This document shows positions 34,632 through 43,333 of a DNA stretch of 64,000 nucleotides, piece by piece. Each line of letters begins with the position of its first letter. The stretch's first letter is position 1. The notes beneath the pieces are model-generated. The model made no database searches. It saw only the letters and a list, made by a program, of their open reading frames with translations, and was not told the DNA's origin. This stretch comes from Mixta sp031457955 (GTDB lineage: Bacteria; Pseudomonadota; Gammaproteobacteria; Enterobacterales; Enterobacteriaceae), in assembly GCF_031457955.1 (NCBI RefSeq), contig NZ_JAVDXN010000001.1:620001-684000 (forward strand). Reading direction: 5' to 3'. The position numbers were made by a program, and so were the translations under genes.

Positions 34632-35117
34632 TTATTCTTCTTGCTGACAAATATCATCAATAACCGCCTGTAAAAACTCTGCCAGCGTATCGCAGGAAAT
34701 AAAAAGATTCTGATGCTGCTGCCTGTCGCGTGATTCCCATTTATGGGTTCTGACGTCATAGGTATAGGTATCAAGCGAAGATGTGCCAAACTCAATGCAA
34801 TAAAAATCATCCTCAATCATCATGCTGGGCGTTTCGTTGGCAATGCTTGTCAGAAAACCGTTGAAGGTGAAAAGGTCATTTTTATAGTCGGCATGATTAT
34901 TTATTCCATACAAATAGTAACCGTCAATATGAAATCCATCAGCAAGTTCTACAAACTCTTTATACTGTAACCAGAATGATTCAGGCGCAATAGCGATTTT
35001 ACGACCAAAATCATATTTATAAAGAGAAATGGGGAATGCTACCGGAGGATAAACTTGGTAATCCAGCTCGTCAGCCAACCTTCTGATTTCGGAGATAACG
35101 TTTTTTATCTGGCTCAT
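34632..35117 (-). CDS. SUKH-like (SMI1/KNR4-type) putative immunity protein
   Basis: A 161-residue acidic soluble protein. The arrangement SFWLQYKEFVELADGFHIDG followed by YYLYGINN resembles the core of SUKH (SMI1/KNR4) immunity proteins, which neutralise nuclease toxins. The family call is made by eye and is moderate. The gene begins nine bases after the stop of the HNH nuclease gene on the same strand, the usual toxin-then-immunity order. It is visibly richer in A+T than the core genes, which suggests horizontal acquisition. Confidence 0.65.
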   Translation of the reverse strand: MSQIKNVISEIRRLADELDYQVYPPVAFPISLYKYDFGRKIAIAPESFWLQYKEFVELADGFHIDGYYLYGINNHADYKNDLFTFNGFLTSIANETPSMMIEDDFYCIEFGTSSLDTYTYDVRTHKWESRDRQQHQNLFISCDTLAEFLQAVIDDICQQEE

Positions 35118-35126
35118 GGTTTGTTC

Positions 35127-36266
35127 TCATGGATAAATTATGCCTGTAGGAATTACCCAGATTATTTTTCTGCTCTCTCCGGGCTGCATATTATTTATAA
35201 CTGTCGCTTGCGCATTGGTTAATATCTTATGTTCATCATGGCGACGGATTAAAACAAGGTTAGAGAAATCATTCGTTCCAGTATCATCCAGAGGAATTTT
35301 ATGATGAACATCCCATCCTTCAGGGTTTTTTCCGCGGCTCATAATCTCTCGATCTTTAATGCTAAGCCTTTGTCTTACATCAGAATGATCTGCCGCTTCT
35401 TTCAGAAATTTTCTTTTAATCGCTTTAAATTGATTTCTCATCGTCGCAAGCTCAGCTCTGTCTCGTCGCAAATAATCTAACTCTATGGCTTCGATATTAT
35501 GTAAGAGTTTAGTCCTGCCTTTGACCTTTCCCAGATAGTGTTTCATCTCGTCCGGGTTGATAGCGCTGGGACGGCCACTAGCGGAAGCTCTGCCCAGCAT
35601 AAGCAGTGAAGAGAATGCGACCAGAGTGCCCGCTGTCTGCTCATTCAATACCTGCTCAAAACCTTGCGCTGCCTTATCGCCCAGCTTGCGCGCGGTCTCA
35701 GCAAACATCTCTGGATGCTGGTGGTAAAGGGCGCCAGCGGCCAGCAGTCGACCTGCCATTTTACTGTCAATAATGCTGAGCGCGGAGGGCTGCTTTTTTC
35801 TTATCCGTTGAGAGGGCATAACAGTGGGACGTGGTTTGCCGCCTCGCTGGCTATAGTCACGACGTGCCACGGCATGTTTGTATGCGCGTATAATCCGCTG
35901 CGCCCCGTCAAACTTAAACGCCAGCCTGTCACGACAAATCAACTCGCCATGGTTATCGATATAAAACAGGTCGCCTGGCGAAAAATTAAATTTCTCCAGC
36001 ATCACCACGTCGCCGCAATATATCATCTCCTTTAACTTCTCCCGCTCACGTGGCCCATGCGGCGGCCACTGGTGGGTATAACCGTAAACGTCACGCCTGT
36101 ACATATTAATAAGTTGAAAGTTCAACGACGGGCGATCATCAAAAACATATTCGTTGTCGATACGCGGCCAGGCGAAAACGGGACGGGTAATCTGCTCATA
36201 TCTTTCGGGAGCAAGGTCGTCACGTGGCAGATAATAAAGATCCGTTCCGGGTAAGCTAAAGCTCAT
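35127..36266 (-). CDS. HNH nuclease toxin/effector
   Basis: From the ATG at 36266 (AAGGA ribosome-binding site eight bases upstream) the protein has 379 residues. A longer in-frame reading from 36347 lacks support. The C-terminal 63 residues form an HNH/His-Me-finger nuclease: HH at 321-322 in GWDVHHKIPLDD, N336, H343 and H346, the pattern HH-x13-N-x6-H-x2-H seen in colicin-type DNases. The first 300 residues are unfamiliar: a Pro/Trp-rich N-terminus (PGTDLYYLPRDDLAPERYEQ) and a helical middle. No signal peptide, PAAR, VgrG or RHS part is seen. A role as a secreted interbacterial toxin is inferred from the nuclease domain plus immunity neighbour. Confidence 0.75.
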   Translation of the reverse strand: MSFSLPGTDLYYLPRDDLAPERYEQITRPVFAWPRIDNEYVFDDRPSLNFQLINMYRRDVYGYTHQWPPHGPREREKLKEMIYCGDVVMLEKFNFSPGDLFYIDNHGELICRDRLAFKFDGAQRIIRAYKHAVARRDYSQRGGKPRPTVMPSQRIRKKQPSALSIIDSKMAGRLLAAGALYHQHPEMFAETARKLGDKAAQGFEQVLNEQTAGTLVAFSSLLMLGRASASGRPSAINPDEMKHYLGKVKGRTKLLHNIEAIELDYLRRDRAELATMRNQFKAIKRKFLKEAADHSDVRQRLSIKDREIMSRGKNPEGWDVHHKIPLDDTGTNDFSNLVLIRRHDEHKILTNAQATVINNMQPGESRKIIWVIPTGIIYP

Positions 36267-36401
36267 GACCGCTATCCTTATGGTCGGGAAATAGCTTTCT
36301 ACTTTGCGGAGCGATGAATAAAATTCCACTGACTTTTTTTTAAACAATATGGTCGTAAAAGGAAATATCTCGCAGGGAAAAAGAGCCGGGTTGAAAAGTA
36401 A

Positions 36402-36425
36402 AAGCCGCCTTTAGGAAGGCGGCTT
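36402..36425. terminator. bidirectional terminator after the bd oxidase operon
   Basis: AAGCCGCCTT (36402-36411) pairs perfectly with AAGGCGGCTT (36416-36425) around TAGG. On the minus strand the hairpin is followed by TTTTACTTTTC. It lies downstream of the DUF2474 gene and upstream of the toxin gene, so it should separate these same-strand units. Confidence 0.85.
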
Positions 36426-36488
36426 TATTTGTTACCCTTGCATCCTCTGCTGGAGAGGGGATGGGTTTATCAGGCTATAACGAAAGCC

Positions 36489-36647
36489 TTAATGCGTTCG
36501 CAAACCGGCGGCGGACATCAACACGCGGAAAAAACTGGCGACCAAAAACAGCGCCAGCACGCTGCCGCCCCAGATAATCACCAGCCATAACAGCCGCCGC
36601 CACAGCGGCTGCTTCGCGCTTTTCTCCGTCATGCGTTGTATTGCCAT
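36489..36647 (-). CDS. DUF2474 small membrane protein of the bd oxidase operon
   Basis: A 52-codon gene: an ATG at 36647 preceded by CAGGAG, then a basic N-terminus (MAIQRMTEKSAKQPLWRRL), one membrane helix (WLVIIWGGSVLALFLVASFF) and a short tail ending at a TAA. It starts 12 bases after cydB. DUF2474 proteins of this size typically follow cioAB/cydAB genes of the cyanide-insensitive type, and by analogy with CydX may be a small oxidase subunit. The assignment rests on size, helix and position. Confidence 0.8.
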   Translation of the reverse strand: MAIQRMTEKSAKQPLWRRLLWLVIIWGGSVLALFLVASFFRVLMSAAGLRTH

Positions 36648-36659
36648 CGCGCTCTCCTG

Positions 36660-37670
36660 TCAGTGATAACCTTGCTCTGGATCGATTTTGCCGCGGAACA
36701 CGTAATAGCTCCAGAAGGTATAAACCAGAATCAGCGGAATAATAAACAGCGCGCCGACCAGCATAAAACCCTGACTCTCCGGCGGCGACGAGGCGGCGCG
36801 GAAAGTAATATCCGGCGGAATCAAATTCGGCCAAATACTGATGCCCAGCCCGCTAAAGCCCAAAAACACCAGCGCCAGCGTCAGAATAAACGGCGTATAG
36901 TGCGCATCCGGCCGCCAGGCGCTGCGCCACAGCGCCCATGACACCAGCACCACCAAAATCGGCACCGGCAGGAAAAAGAACAGATTCGGCGTCGTAAACC
37001 AGCGGTCGGCAATCGACTGATGCGTCAGCGGCGTCCAGACGCTGACAATCGCCATCACCACCAGCAGCGCCAGCAACAGCGGACGCGCCAGCTTACGCAT
37101 AGTCTGCAATAAATGGCCTTCCGTCTTGATAATCAGCCAGCTGGCGCCCAGCAGCGCATACGCCACCACCAGCCCCAGCCCACAGAACAGACTAAACGGC
37201 GTGACCCAGTCAAACACGCTGCCCGCCCATTCGCGACCCTGCACCGGGAAACCGTTCAAAAACGCCCCCAGCACCACGCCCTGGGCAAAAGTCGCGATAA
37301 AAGAACCGGCAATAAACGACTTATCCCAAAACGCGCGATGCGATACCGTTGCCTTAAAGCGGAACTCAAACGCCACGCCACGGAAAATCAGCCCGATCAG
37401 CATAATCGTCAACGGTACCGCCAGCGCATCCAGAATCACTGAATAGGCGAGCGGGAACGCGCCGAACAGCCCGGCGCCGCCCATCACCAGCCAGGTCTCA
37501 TTACCATCCCAGACCGGCGCCACAGTATTCATCATGACGTCGCGATCTTTCGTCTCGCGTACCATCGGATAAAGCAGACCAATGCCAAGGTCAAAGCCGT
37601 CCATCACCACATACATCAGAATGCTAAACACAATGATGACGAACCAGATCAGCGGAAGATCGATACCCAT
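36660..37670 (-). CDS. cydB: cytochrome bd-type quinol oxidase subunit II (CioB-like)
   Basis: A 336-residue membrane protein of the CydB family, with the N-terminal signature IDLPLIWFVIIVFSILMYVV, then DGFDLGIGLLYP and WDGNETWLVMGG. Its length is shorter than E. coli CydB (379) and matches CioB of cyanide-insensitive oxidases. It scaffolds subunit I, which carries the hemes. The start codon overlaps the cydA stop by one base, so the genes are coupled. Confidence 0.9.
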   Translation of the reverse strand: MGIDLPLIWFVIIVFSILMYVVMDGFDLGIGLLYPMVRETKDRDVMMNTVAPVWDGNETWLVMGGAGLFGAFPLAYSVILDALAVPLTIMLIGLIFRGVAFEFRFKATVSHRAFWDKSFIAGSFIATFAQGVVLGAFLNGFPVQGREWAGSVFDWVTPFSLFCGLGLVVAYALLGASWLIIKTEGHLLQTMRKLARPLLLALLVVMAIVSVWTPLTHQSIADRWFTTPNLFFFLPVPILVVLVSWALWRSAWRPDAHYTPFILTLALVFLGFSGLGISIWPNLIPPDITFRAASSPPESQGFMLVGALFIIPLILVYTFWSYYVFRGKIDPEQGYH

Positions 37671-39106
37671 TATTTAATTCCTCCCAGATCATCTTTCGTA
37701 GGCTCATCCAGCGACTCATCGGCGGCAGAGAGCGGACGGGCTGGCGTACGCGGCGTGCCCGGACCACCGTGCGGCGCATGATCGACGAACGGCTGCGGCC
37801 CACGACCTACCAGCTTCAGCAGATAGACCAGACCCACACCAAACACCGAGGCGTAAACCAGAATAAAGGCCAGCAGGCTGATCGACATATGCAGCGTGCC
37901 GTGATGGGAAACCGCGTCACGGGTACGCATCAGGCCATACACCACCCACGGCTGACGGCCGATCTCAGTGGTAAACCAGCCCGCCAGAATCGCCAGCAGA
38001 CCAGACGGCCCCATAATCAGCACAAAACGGTGGAACAGACGCTGATCGTACAGGCGTTTACGCAGACGCAGCACCAGGCTCCAGACGCCCGCCAGAATCA
38101 TCAGCAGACCCAGCGCCACCATAATGCGGAACGACCAGAACACGATGGTGGAGTTAGGACGATCTTCCGGTGGGAAACTTTTCAGCGCCGGGATCTGTTT
38201 GGTCAGGCTGTGGGTCAGGATAATACTGCCCAGTACCGGCACCTCCAGCGCATACTTGGTCTCTTCCGCCTGCATATCGGGCAGGCCAAACAGAATCAGC
38301 GGCGACGGCTCGCCAGGGACATTTTCCCAGTGGCCTTCAATAGCGGCGATCTTGGCCGGTTGATGCTCCAGCGTATTCAGGCCGTGCGCATCGCCGATAC
38401 CCGCCTGAATCGGGGCAACAATCAGCGCCATCCACATCGCCATGGAAAACATCCGCTTGATCGCCGGGCTTTTATTGCCGCGCAGCAGATGCCAGGCGCC
38501 AGACGCGCCGACAAAAAAGGCGGTCGACAGGAACGAAGCAGTGGCCATATGCAGCAGGCGGTAAGGGAAAGAGGGGTTAAATACCACCTTAAACCACTCC
38601 GCCGGGATCAGCTGACCATTAACAATTTCGTAGCCCTGCGGCGTATGCATAAAGCTGTTGGAAGCGAGGATCCAGAAGGTGGACATCAGCGTCCCCAGCG
38701 CCACCATGCAGGTGGAGAAAAAGTGCAGGCCCGGCCCCACGCGGTTCCAGCCAAACATCATCACGCCAAGGAAGCCCGCTTCCAGGAAAAAGGCGGTAAG
38801 CACTTCATAGGTAAGCAGCGGGCCGGTAATACTGCCGGCAAAGGCAGAGAAACCGCTCCAGTTGGTGCCGAACTGATAGGCCATTACCAGGCCGGAGACC
38901 ACGCCCATACCGAAATTCACCGCAAAAATCTTCAACCAGAAATGATACAGGTCGCGCCACGTGTCATTACGGGTTTTCAGCCATAACGCTTCCAGCACCA
39001 TCAGAAAACTGGCAAGACCGATGGTAATCGCGGGAAAAATTATGTGAAAAGAGACTGTGAACGCAAATTGTATCCTTGCCAGTTCGAATGCGTCTAAACC
39101 GAACAT
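37670..39106 (-). CDS. cydA: cytochrome bd-type quinol oxidase subunit I (CioA-like)
   Basis: The 478-residue subunit starts at the ATG at 39106 (MFGLDAFELARIQFAFTVSF, after GAGGTGG). A further 20 in-frame codons upstream are not family sequence. The heme ligand histidine is at residue 21. Further conserved segments are GLVMAYQFGTNWSGF and GRQPWVVYGLMRT. The Q-loop between helices is short, typical of the CioA subgroup, unlike the long-loop E. coli CydA of 522 residues. The enzyme oxidises quinol and reduces oxygen to water at the inner membrane. Confidence 0.9.
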   Translation of the reverse strand: MFGLDAFELARIQFAFTVSFHIIFPAITIGLASFLMVLEALWLKTRNDTWRDLYHFWLKIFAVNFGMGVVSGLVMAYQFGTNWSGFSAFAGSITGPLLTYEVLTAFFLEAGFLGVMMFGWNRVGPGLHFFSTCMVALGTLMSTFWILASNSFMHTPQGYEIVNGQLIPAEWFKVVFNPSFPYRLLHMATASFLSTAFFVGASGAWHLLRGNKSPAIKRMFSMAMWMALIVAPIQAGIGDAHGLNTLEHQPAKIAAIEGHWENVPGEPSPLILFGLPDMQAEETKYALEVPVLGSIILTHSLTKQIPALKSFPPEDRPNSTIVFWSFRIMVALGLLMILAGVWSLVLRLRKRLYDQRLFHRFVLIMGPSGLLAILAGWFTTEIGRQPWVVYGLMRTRDAVSHHGTLHMSISLLAFILVYASVFGVGLVYLLKLVGRGPQPFVDHAPHGGPGTPRTPARPLSAADESLDEPTKDDLGGIK

Positions 39107-39506
39107 AGCCACCTCGAGATGTACATTATTAAGCTTCCAAAAGGGATAAGACCTTGCCGATAACACAACAAGTGTAGAAGAGGGTTTAGTGGAACACAGA
39201 AATGATGACTATAACAGAAACAGAAAATAATGATTCGCCTATAACAGTTATCGCCTGTTCCGCACTAAATTGATGCACACCGCCTTTTTACCGTGCTTAC
39301 TTTGCCCCGTTTTAACAGCAAATGTTATTCAGGATCACAAAAGCAATATTTTATTTTCCCGCTGCATAATTCCGCTGTTTATTCTGCCATTTATCGCGCC
39401 TCGTCAGATATTTATTCACTATTTATGCAAATTAAATGAATAAAAGCAACGCGTAACCCATTGAATTTAGGTTGATGCGCTTAATTTATGCACTTTAAAC
39501 GCTGGC
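39107..39506. promoter_or_regulatory. divergent cydA/astC intergenic region
   Basis: About 400 A+T-rich bases between the oxidase and ast operons. Promoters for cydA must lie near 39110-39250, but I cannot assign boxes. Several TGAAT/ATTCA-like half-sites (for example AATGAATAAA near 39435 and AATGAATCATTTCATT at 39540-39555, just past this region) could be ArgR half-sites, but none matches the full box well. Confidence 0.4.
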
Positions 39507-39522
39507 TGGCACAGAGCATGCA
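39507..39522 (+). promoter_or_regulatory. candidate sigma-54 promoter of the ast operon
   Basis: TGGCACAGAGCATGCA matches the sigma-54 -24/-12 pattern with one deviation (ATGC for TTGC). It lies about 85 bases upstream of the astC start. In E. coli astC has a nitrogen-controlled sigma-54 promoter, which supports the call. Confidence 0.6.
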
Positions 39523-39606
39523 ATCTAGAGTAGAGCTGCAATGAATCATTTCATTAACATAATTTAAACTTTTGATTCACCCGCCGGGTGATGCGATGAG
39601 GCCGCT

Positions 39607-40824
39607 ATGCAACAGTCAGTTTCTCGTCAGGATTTCGATCGCTGGATGGTTCCCGCTTATTCACCTGCCAGCTTTGTGCCGGATCGGGCGGAAGGCTCCA
39701 TGCTGTGGGATCAAAACGGCAAGGATTATATCGATTTTGCCGGTGGCATCGCCGTGAATGCGCTGGGCCATGCCCATCCTGAACTTCAGCAGGCGCTGAT
39801 GCAGCAGGCGGCCAAACTCTGGCATACCGGCAACGGCTACACCAATGCGCCGATCCTGCGCCTGGCGAAACAGCTGATTGATGCCACCTTTGCCGAGCGG
39901 GTTTTCTTCTGTAACTCCGGCGCTGAGGCGAACGAAGCGGCGCTGAAGCTGGCGCGTAAATATGCCCATGACCGTTTTGGCCCGGAGAAAAGCGGCATCA
40001 TCGCTTTTAACAATGCGTTTCATGGCCGCACGCTGTTTACCGTTTCAGCAGGCGGTCAGCCCGCCTATTCCAGAGATTTCGCGCCGCTGCCGGGCGGCAT
40101 TGAACATGCGGTGTTTAACGATCTTGATTCGGTAGCGCGTCTGATTAATGACCAGACCGCGGCGATCATCGTCGAGCCGATTCAGGGCGAGGGCGGCGTG
40201 CTGCCAGCCGATGCCGCTTTCCTGCGCGGGCTGCGTGAACTGTGCGATCGCCATCACGCGCTGCTGATTTTTGATGAAGTACAGAGCGGCGTGGGGCGTA
40301 CCGGTTCGCTTTATGCCTATATGCACTACGGCGTCACGCCGGACGTGCTGAGCACCGCCAAGGCGCTGGGCGGCGGTTTCCCGATCGGCGCGATGCTGAC
40401 CACGGAAAAACTGGGCGCGACGCTGAATGTCGGCAGTCACGGCACCACCTATGGCGGCAACCCGCTGGCGGGCGCGGTAGGCGGCAAAGTGCTGGAGCTG
40501 ATCAATCGTCCTGAGGTTTTGGCGGGCGTGCAGCAGCGTCATCAGTGGTTTGTTGAGGGACTGAACGCCATTAACCAGCGGCTGCATCTGTTTAAAGAGA
40601 TTCGCGGTCTCGGCCTGCTGATTGGCTGCGTATTAAATGAAGATTTCAGCGGCCAGGCGAAACAGTTCAGCCTGGCGGCGGCGGAACAGGGCGTGATGGT
40701 GCTGATTGCCGGTGCCAATGTGATGCGCTTTGCGCCGTCGCTGATCATTAGCGAACAGGATGTGCAGGAGGGGCTGGCTCGCTTTGAACGCGCCTGCGCA
40801 TCGGTCATTAAAGGAGCGTCGTGA
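39607..40824 (+). CDS. astC: succinylornithine transaminase
   Basis: AstC transfers the amino group of N2-succinylornithine to 2-oxoglutarate, step 3 of arginine succinyltransferase catabolism. The 405-residue class-III aminotransferase has the PLP-lysine segment STAKALGGGFPIGAML (near residue 252) and the upstream aspartate in LLIFDEVQSGVGRTG. It starts MQQSVSRQDFDRWMVPAY, as in E. coli. It is first in astCADBE, as expected. The close paralogue ArgD is the main alternative, excluded by operon context. Confidence 0.95.
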   Translation: MQQSVSRQDFDRWMVPAYSPASFVPDRAEGSMLWDQNGKDYIDFAGGIAVNALGHAHPELQQALMQQAAKLWHTGNGYTNAPILRLAKQLIDATFAERVFFCNSGAEANEAALKLARKYAHDRFGPEKSGIIAFNNAFHGRTLFTVSAGGQPAYSRDFAPLPGGIEHAVFNDLDSVARLINDQTAAIIVEPIQGEGGVLPADAAFLRGLRELCDRHHALLIFDEVQSGVGRTGSLYAYMHYGVTPDVLSTAKALGGGFPIGAMLTTEKLGATLNVGSHGTTYGGNPLAGAVGGKVLELINRPEVLAGVQQRHQWFVEGLNAINQRLHLFKEIRGLGLLIGCVLNEDFSGQAKQFSLAAAEQGVMVLIAGANVMRFAPSLIISEQDVQEGLARFERACASVIKGAS

Positions 40825-41867
40825 TGATGTATATTCGCCCCGTAGAGCGCGACGATCTGCCGCAGCTCATGGCGCTGGCGGGTAAAACCGGCGGCGGCCT
40901 GACCTCGCTGCCTGCCGACAGCAAAACGCTGGCGGCGCGCATTGAGCGTTCGATTCAGACCTGGCAGGATACGCTGCCGCGTGCCGAGCAGGGCTATGTG
41001 TTTGTGCTGGCGGACAGCGAAACCCATCAGGCCTGCGGCATCTGCGCGATTGAGGTGGCGGTGGGATTACAGGATCCCTGGTATAACTTCCGCGTCGGCA
41101 CCCAGGTTCACGCTTCAAAAGAGCTGGAGGTTTATAACAACCTCGCCACGCTCTCGCTGTGCAACGATCATACCGGCAGCAGCGAACTCTGTACGCTGTT
41201 TCTCGATCCTGCGCGCCGCGACGGCAAAAACGGTTATCTGCTGTCAAAATCACGCTTCTTGTTTATTGCCGCATTCCGCGATCGCTTTATGGAAAAAGTG
41301 GTGGCGGAGATGCGCGGCGTCAGCGATGAACAGGGGCGATCGCCGTTCTGGGAAAGCGTGGGCAGTCACTTTTTCTCAATGGACTTTACCCAGGCGGATT
41401 TCCTCAGCGGCACCGGGCAGAAAGCCTTTATCGCCGAACTGATGCCCAAGCATCCGCTGTATGTTCACTACCTGTCAGCGGAAGCGCAGGCGGTTATTGG
41501 CCAGGTACACCCGCAAACCGCGCCCGCCCGCGCGGTGCTGGAGGCGGAAGGTTTCCGCTATCAAAACTATGTCGATATCTTTGACGGCGGCCCGACGCTG
41601 GAGTGCGATATTGAGCAGATCCGCGCGGTGCGCAAAAGCCGTTTGCTGCGCGTCGAAGCGATCGCGCCGGAAGAGGCCAGCGACCCATCGCTGCCGCTTT
41701 GTCTGGTCAGCAACGACAATTATCACCATTATCGCGTGCTGCTGCTGCCCGCCGATCCGCACAGCGGACGGATAACAGTGTCGGCCGCCGCCGCCGACAT
41801 TTTACGCTGTCAGCCCGGCGATACCCTGCGGGCGGTGCCACTTTGTAGCGAGGAGAAAAAAGCATGA
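40824..41867 (+). CDS. astA: arginine N-succinyltransferase
   Basis: AstA transfers succinyl from succinyl-CoA to arginine, the first step of the AST pathway. The protein has 347 residues (MMYIRPVERDDLPQLMALAG), with family segments LDPARRDGKNGYLLSKSRF and DIFDGGPTLECDIEQIR. I placed the start at the ATG at 40824, which overlaps the astC TGA. A GTG one codon upstream would add one residue and cannot be excluded. Confidence 0.95.
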   Translation: MMYIRPVERDDLPQLMALAGKTGGGLTSLPADSKTLAARIERSIQTWQDTLPRAEQGYVFVLADSETHQACGICAIEVAVGLQDPWYNFRVGTQVHASKELEVYNNLATLSLCNDHTGSSELCTLFLDPARRDGKNGYLLSKSRFLFIAAFRDRFMEKVVAEMRGVSDEQGRSPFWESVGSHFFSMDFTQADFLSGTGQKAFIAELMPKHPLYVHYLSAEAQAVIGQVHPQTAPARAVLEAEGFRYQNYVDIFDGGPTLECDIEQIRAVRKSRLLRVEAIAPEEASDPSLPLCLVSNDNYHHYRVLLLPADPHSGRITVSAAAADILRCQPGDTLRAVPLCSEEKKA

Positions 41868-43333
41868 CGCACTGTATCAATGGCGAGTGGCTGAGCGGCC
41901 AGGGTGAAAGCCTGAGCAAAAACGATCCGGTTGACGGCGCGCCGCTGTGGCACGGCAACGAAGCCGATGAGCAGCAGGTGGCCGCCGCCTGCGCTGCGGC
42001 GCGCGAGGCGTTTCCCGCCTGGGCGCGTCAGCCGTTTGCGGCGCGCCAGGCAATAGTAGAAAATTTTGCCGCGCAGCTGGAACAGCATAAAAACGATCTG
42101 GCTGCCACCATCGCCCGCGAAACCGGCAAGCCGCGCTGGGAGGCGCTGACCGAAGTGCAGGCGATGATCAACAAAGTCGCCATCTCGGTTAAAGCCTATC
42201 ATGAGCGCACCGGCAGCCATCAGCAGGCGGAGAGCGCGCTGCGCCATCGTCCGCACGGCGTGCTGGCGGTATTTGGTCCATACAATTTCCCCGGCCATCT
42301 GCCGAACGGTCATATTGTGCCTGCTTTGCTGGCGGGTAACAGCGTGGTGTTTAAACCCAGCGAGCTGACGCCACTGACCGCCGAAAAGACCCTGCGTCTG
42401 TGGCTGGAAGCGGGCATTCCGCCGGGGGTGCTGAATCTGCTGCAGGGCGCGCGCGCTGTAGGCCAGGCGCTGGCGCAGCAGCCGCAGATCGATGGCGTGC
42501 TGTTTACCGGCAGCGCCAACACCGGTTATCAGCTGCATCGGCAGTTTGCCGGACAGCCGGAAAAAATGCTGGCGCTGGAGATGGGCGGTAATAATGCGCT
42601 GATCGTGGAAGAGGTGACGGATACTGATGCGGCGGTGCATATCGCCGTGCAATCCGCCTTTATTACCGCCGGGCAGCGCTGTACCTGTGCGCGTCGGCTG
42701 CTGGTGAAGCGCGGCGCGCAGGGCGATGCCTTTTTGCAGCGGCTGGTGGAGGTCACGCAGCGGCTGCGCATTGGGCGCTGGGACGATGAGCCGCAGCCCT
42801 TTATGGGCAGCGTGATTTCGCCGCAGGCGGCTGAACATATCTATCAGGAGTGGCAAAAACGCATTACCGCAGGCGGCAAGGTGCTGCTGAAAATGCGCTG
42901 GCCCGCTCGCGACAGCGCGCTGTTGACGCCCGGCATTATCGATCTCACCGGGGTGAAGAATATTGCGGATGAAGAGGTGTTCGGGCCGCTGCTGGCGGTG
43001 GTGCGTTACGACAGCTTTGAGCAGGCGATCGCGCTGGCGAATGCCACCCGCTATGGCCTGTCGTGCGGGCTGATTTCACCGCAGCGGGAACAGTTTGACC
43101 AGCTGCTGCTTGAGGCGCGCGCGGGCATTGTTAACTGGAATAAGCCGCTGACCGGCGCCGCCAGCACCGCGCCGTTTGGCGGCATTGGCGCATCCGGCAA
43201 CCACCGCGCCAGCGCCTGGTACGCAGCCGACTACTGCGCCTGGCCGCTGGCCTCGCTGGAGACGCCCGAACTGACCCTGCCTGCGACGCTGTCGCCGGGC
43301 CTTGACTTCAGCCAGGCGGAGACAGACCGATGA
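41864..43333 (+). CDS. astD: succinylglutamate-semialdehyde dehydrogenase
   Basis: An NAD-dependent aldehyde dehydrogenase of 489 residues that oxidises succinylglutamate semialdehyde. The catalytic cysteine is in TAGQRCTCARRL, the general-base glutamate in LALEMGGNNALI, and the nucleotide motif in FTGSANTGYQLHR. It overlaps astA and astB by four bases each, so the operon is tightly coupled. Confidence 0.95.
   Translation: MTHCINGEWLSGQGESLSKNDPVDGAPLWHGNEADEQQVAAACAAAREAFPAWARQPFAARQAIVENFAAQLEQHKNDLAATIARETGKPRWEALTEVQAMINKVAISVKAYHERTGSHQQAESALRHRPHGVLAVFGPYNFPGHLPNGHIVPALLAGNSVVFKPSELTPLTAEKTLRLWLEAGIPPGVLNLLQGARAVGQALAQQPQIDGVLFTGSANTGYQLHRQFAGQPEKMLALEMGGNNALIVEEVTDTDAAVHIAVQSAFITAGQRCTCARRLLVKRGAQGDAFLQRLVEVTQRLRIGRWDDEPQPFMGSVISPQAAEHIYQEWQKRITAGGKVLLKMRWPARDSALLTPGIIDLTGVKNIADEEVFGPLLAVVRYDSFEQAIALANATRYGLSCGLISPQREQFDQLLLEARAGIVNWNKPLTGAASTAPFGGIGASGNHRASAWYAADYCAWPLASLETPELTLPATLSPGLDFSQAETDR

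Noticed and set aside
37769..38986. 405-codon frame antisense to cydA
   Set aside because: Gln/Arg/His-rich shadow typical of the complement of a membrane-protein gene.
39540..39555. ArgR box upstream of astC (AATGAATCATTTCATT)
   Set aside because: Half-site spacing and right half do not match the 18-bp ARG box well; insufficient for a call.
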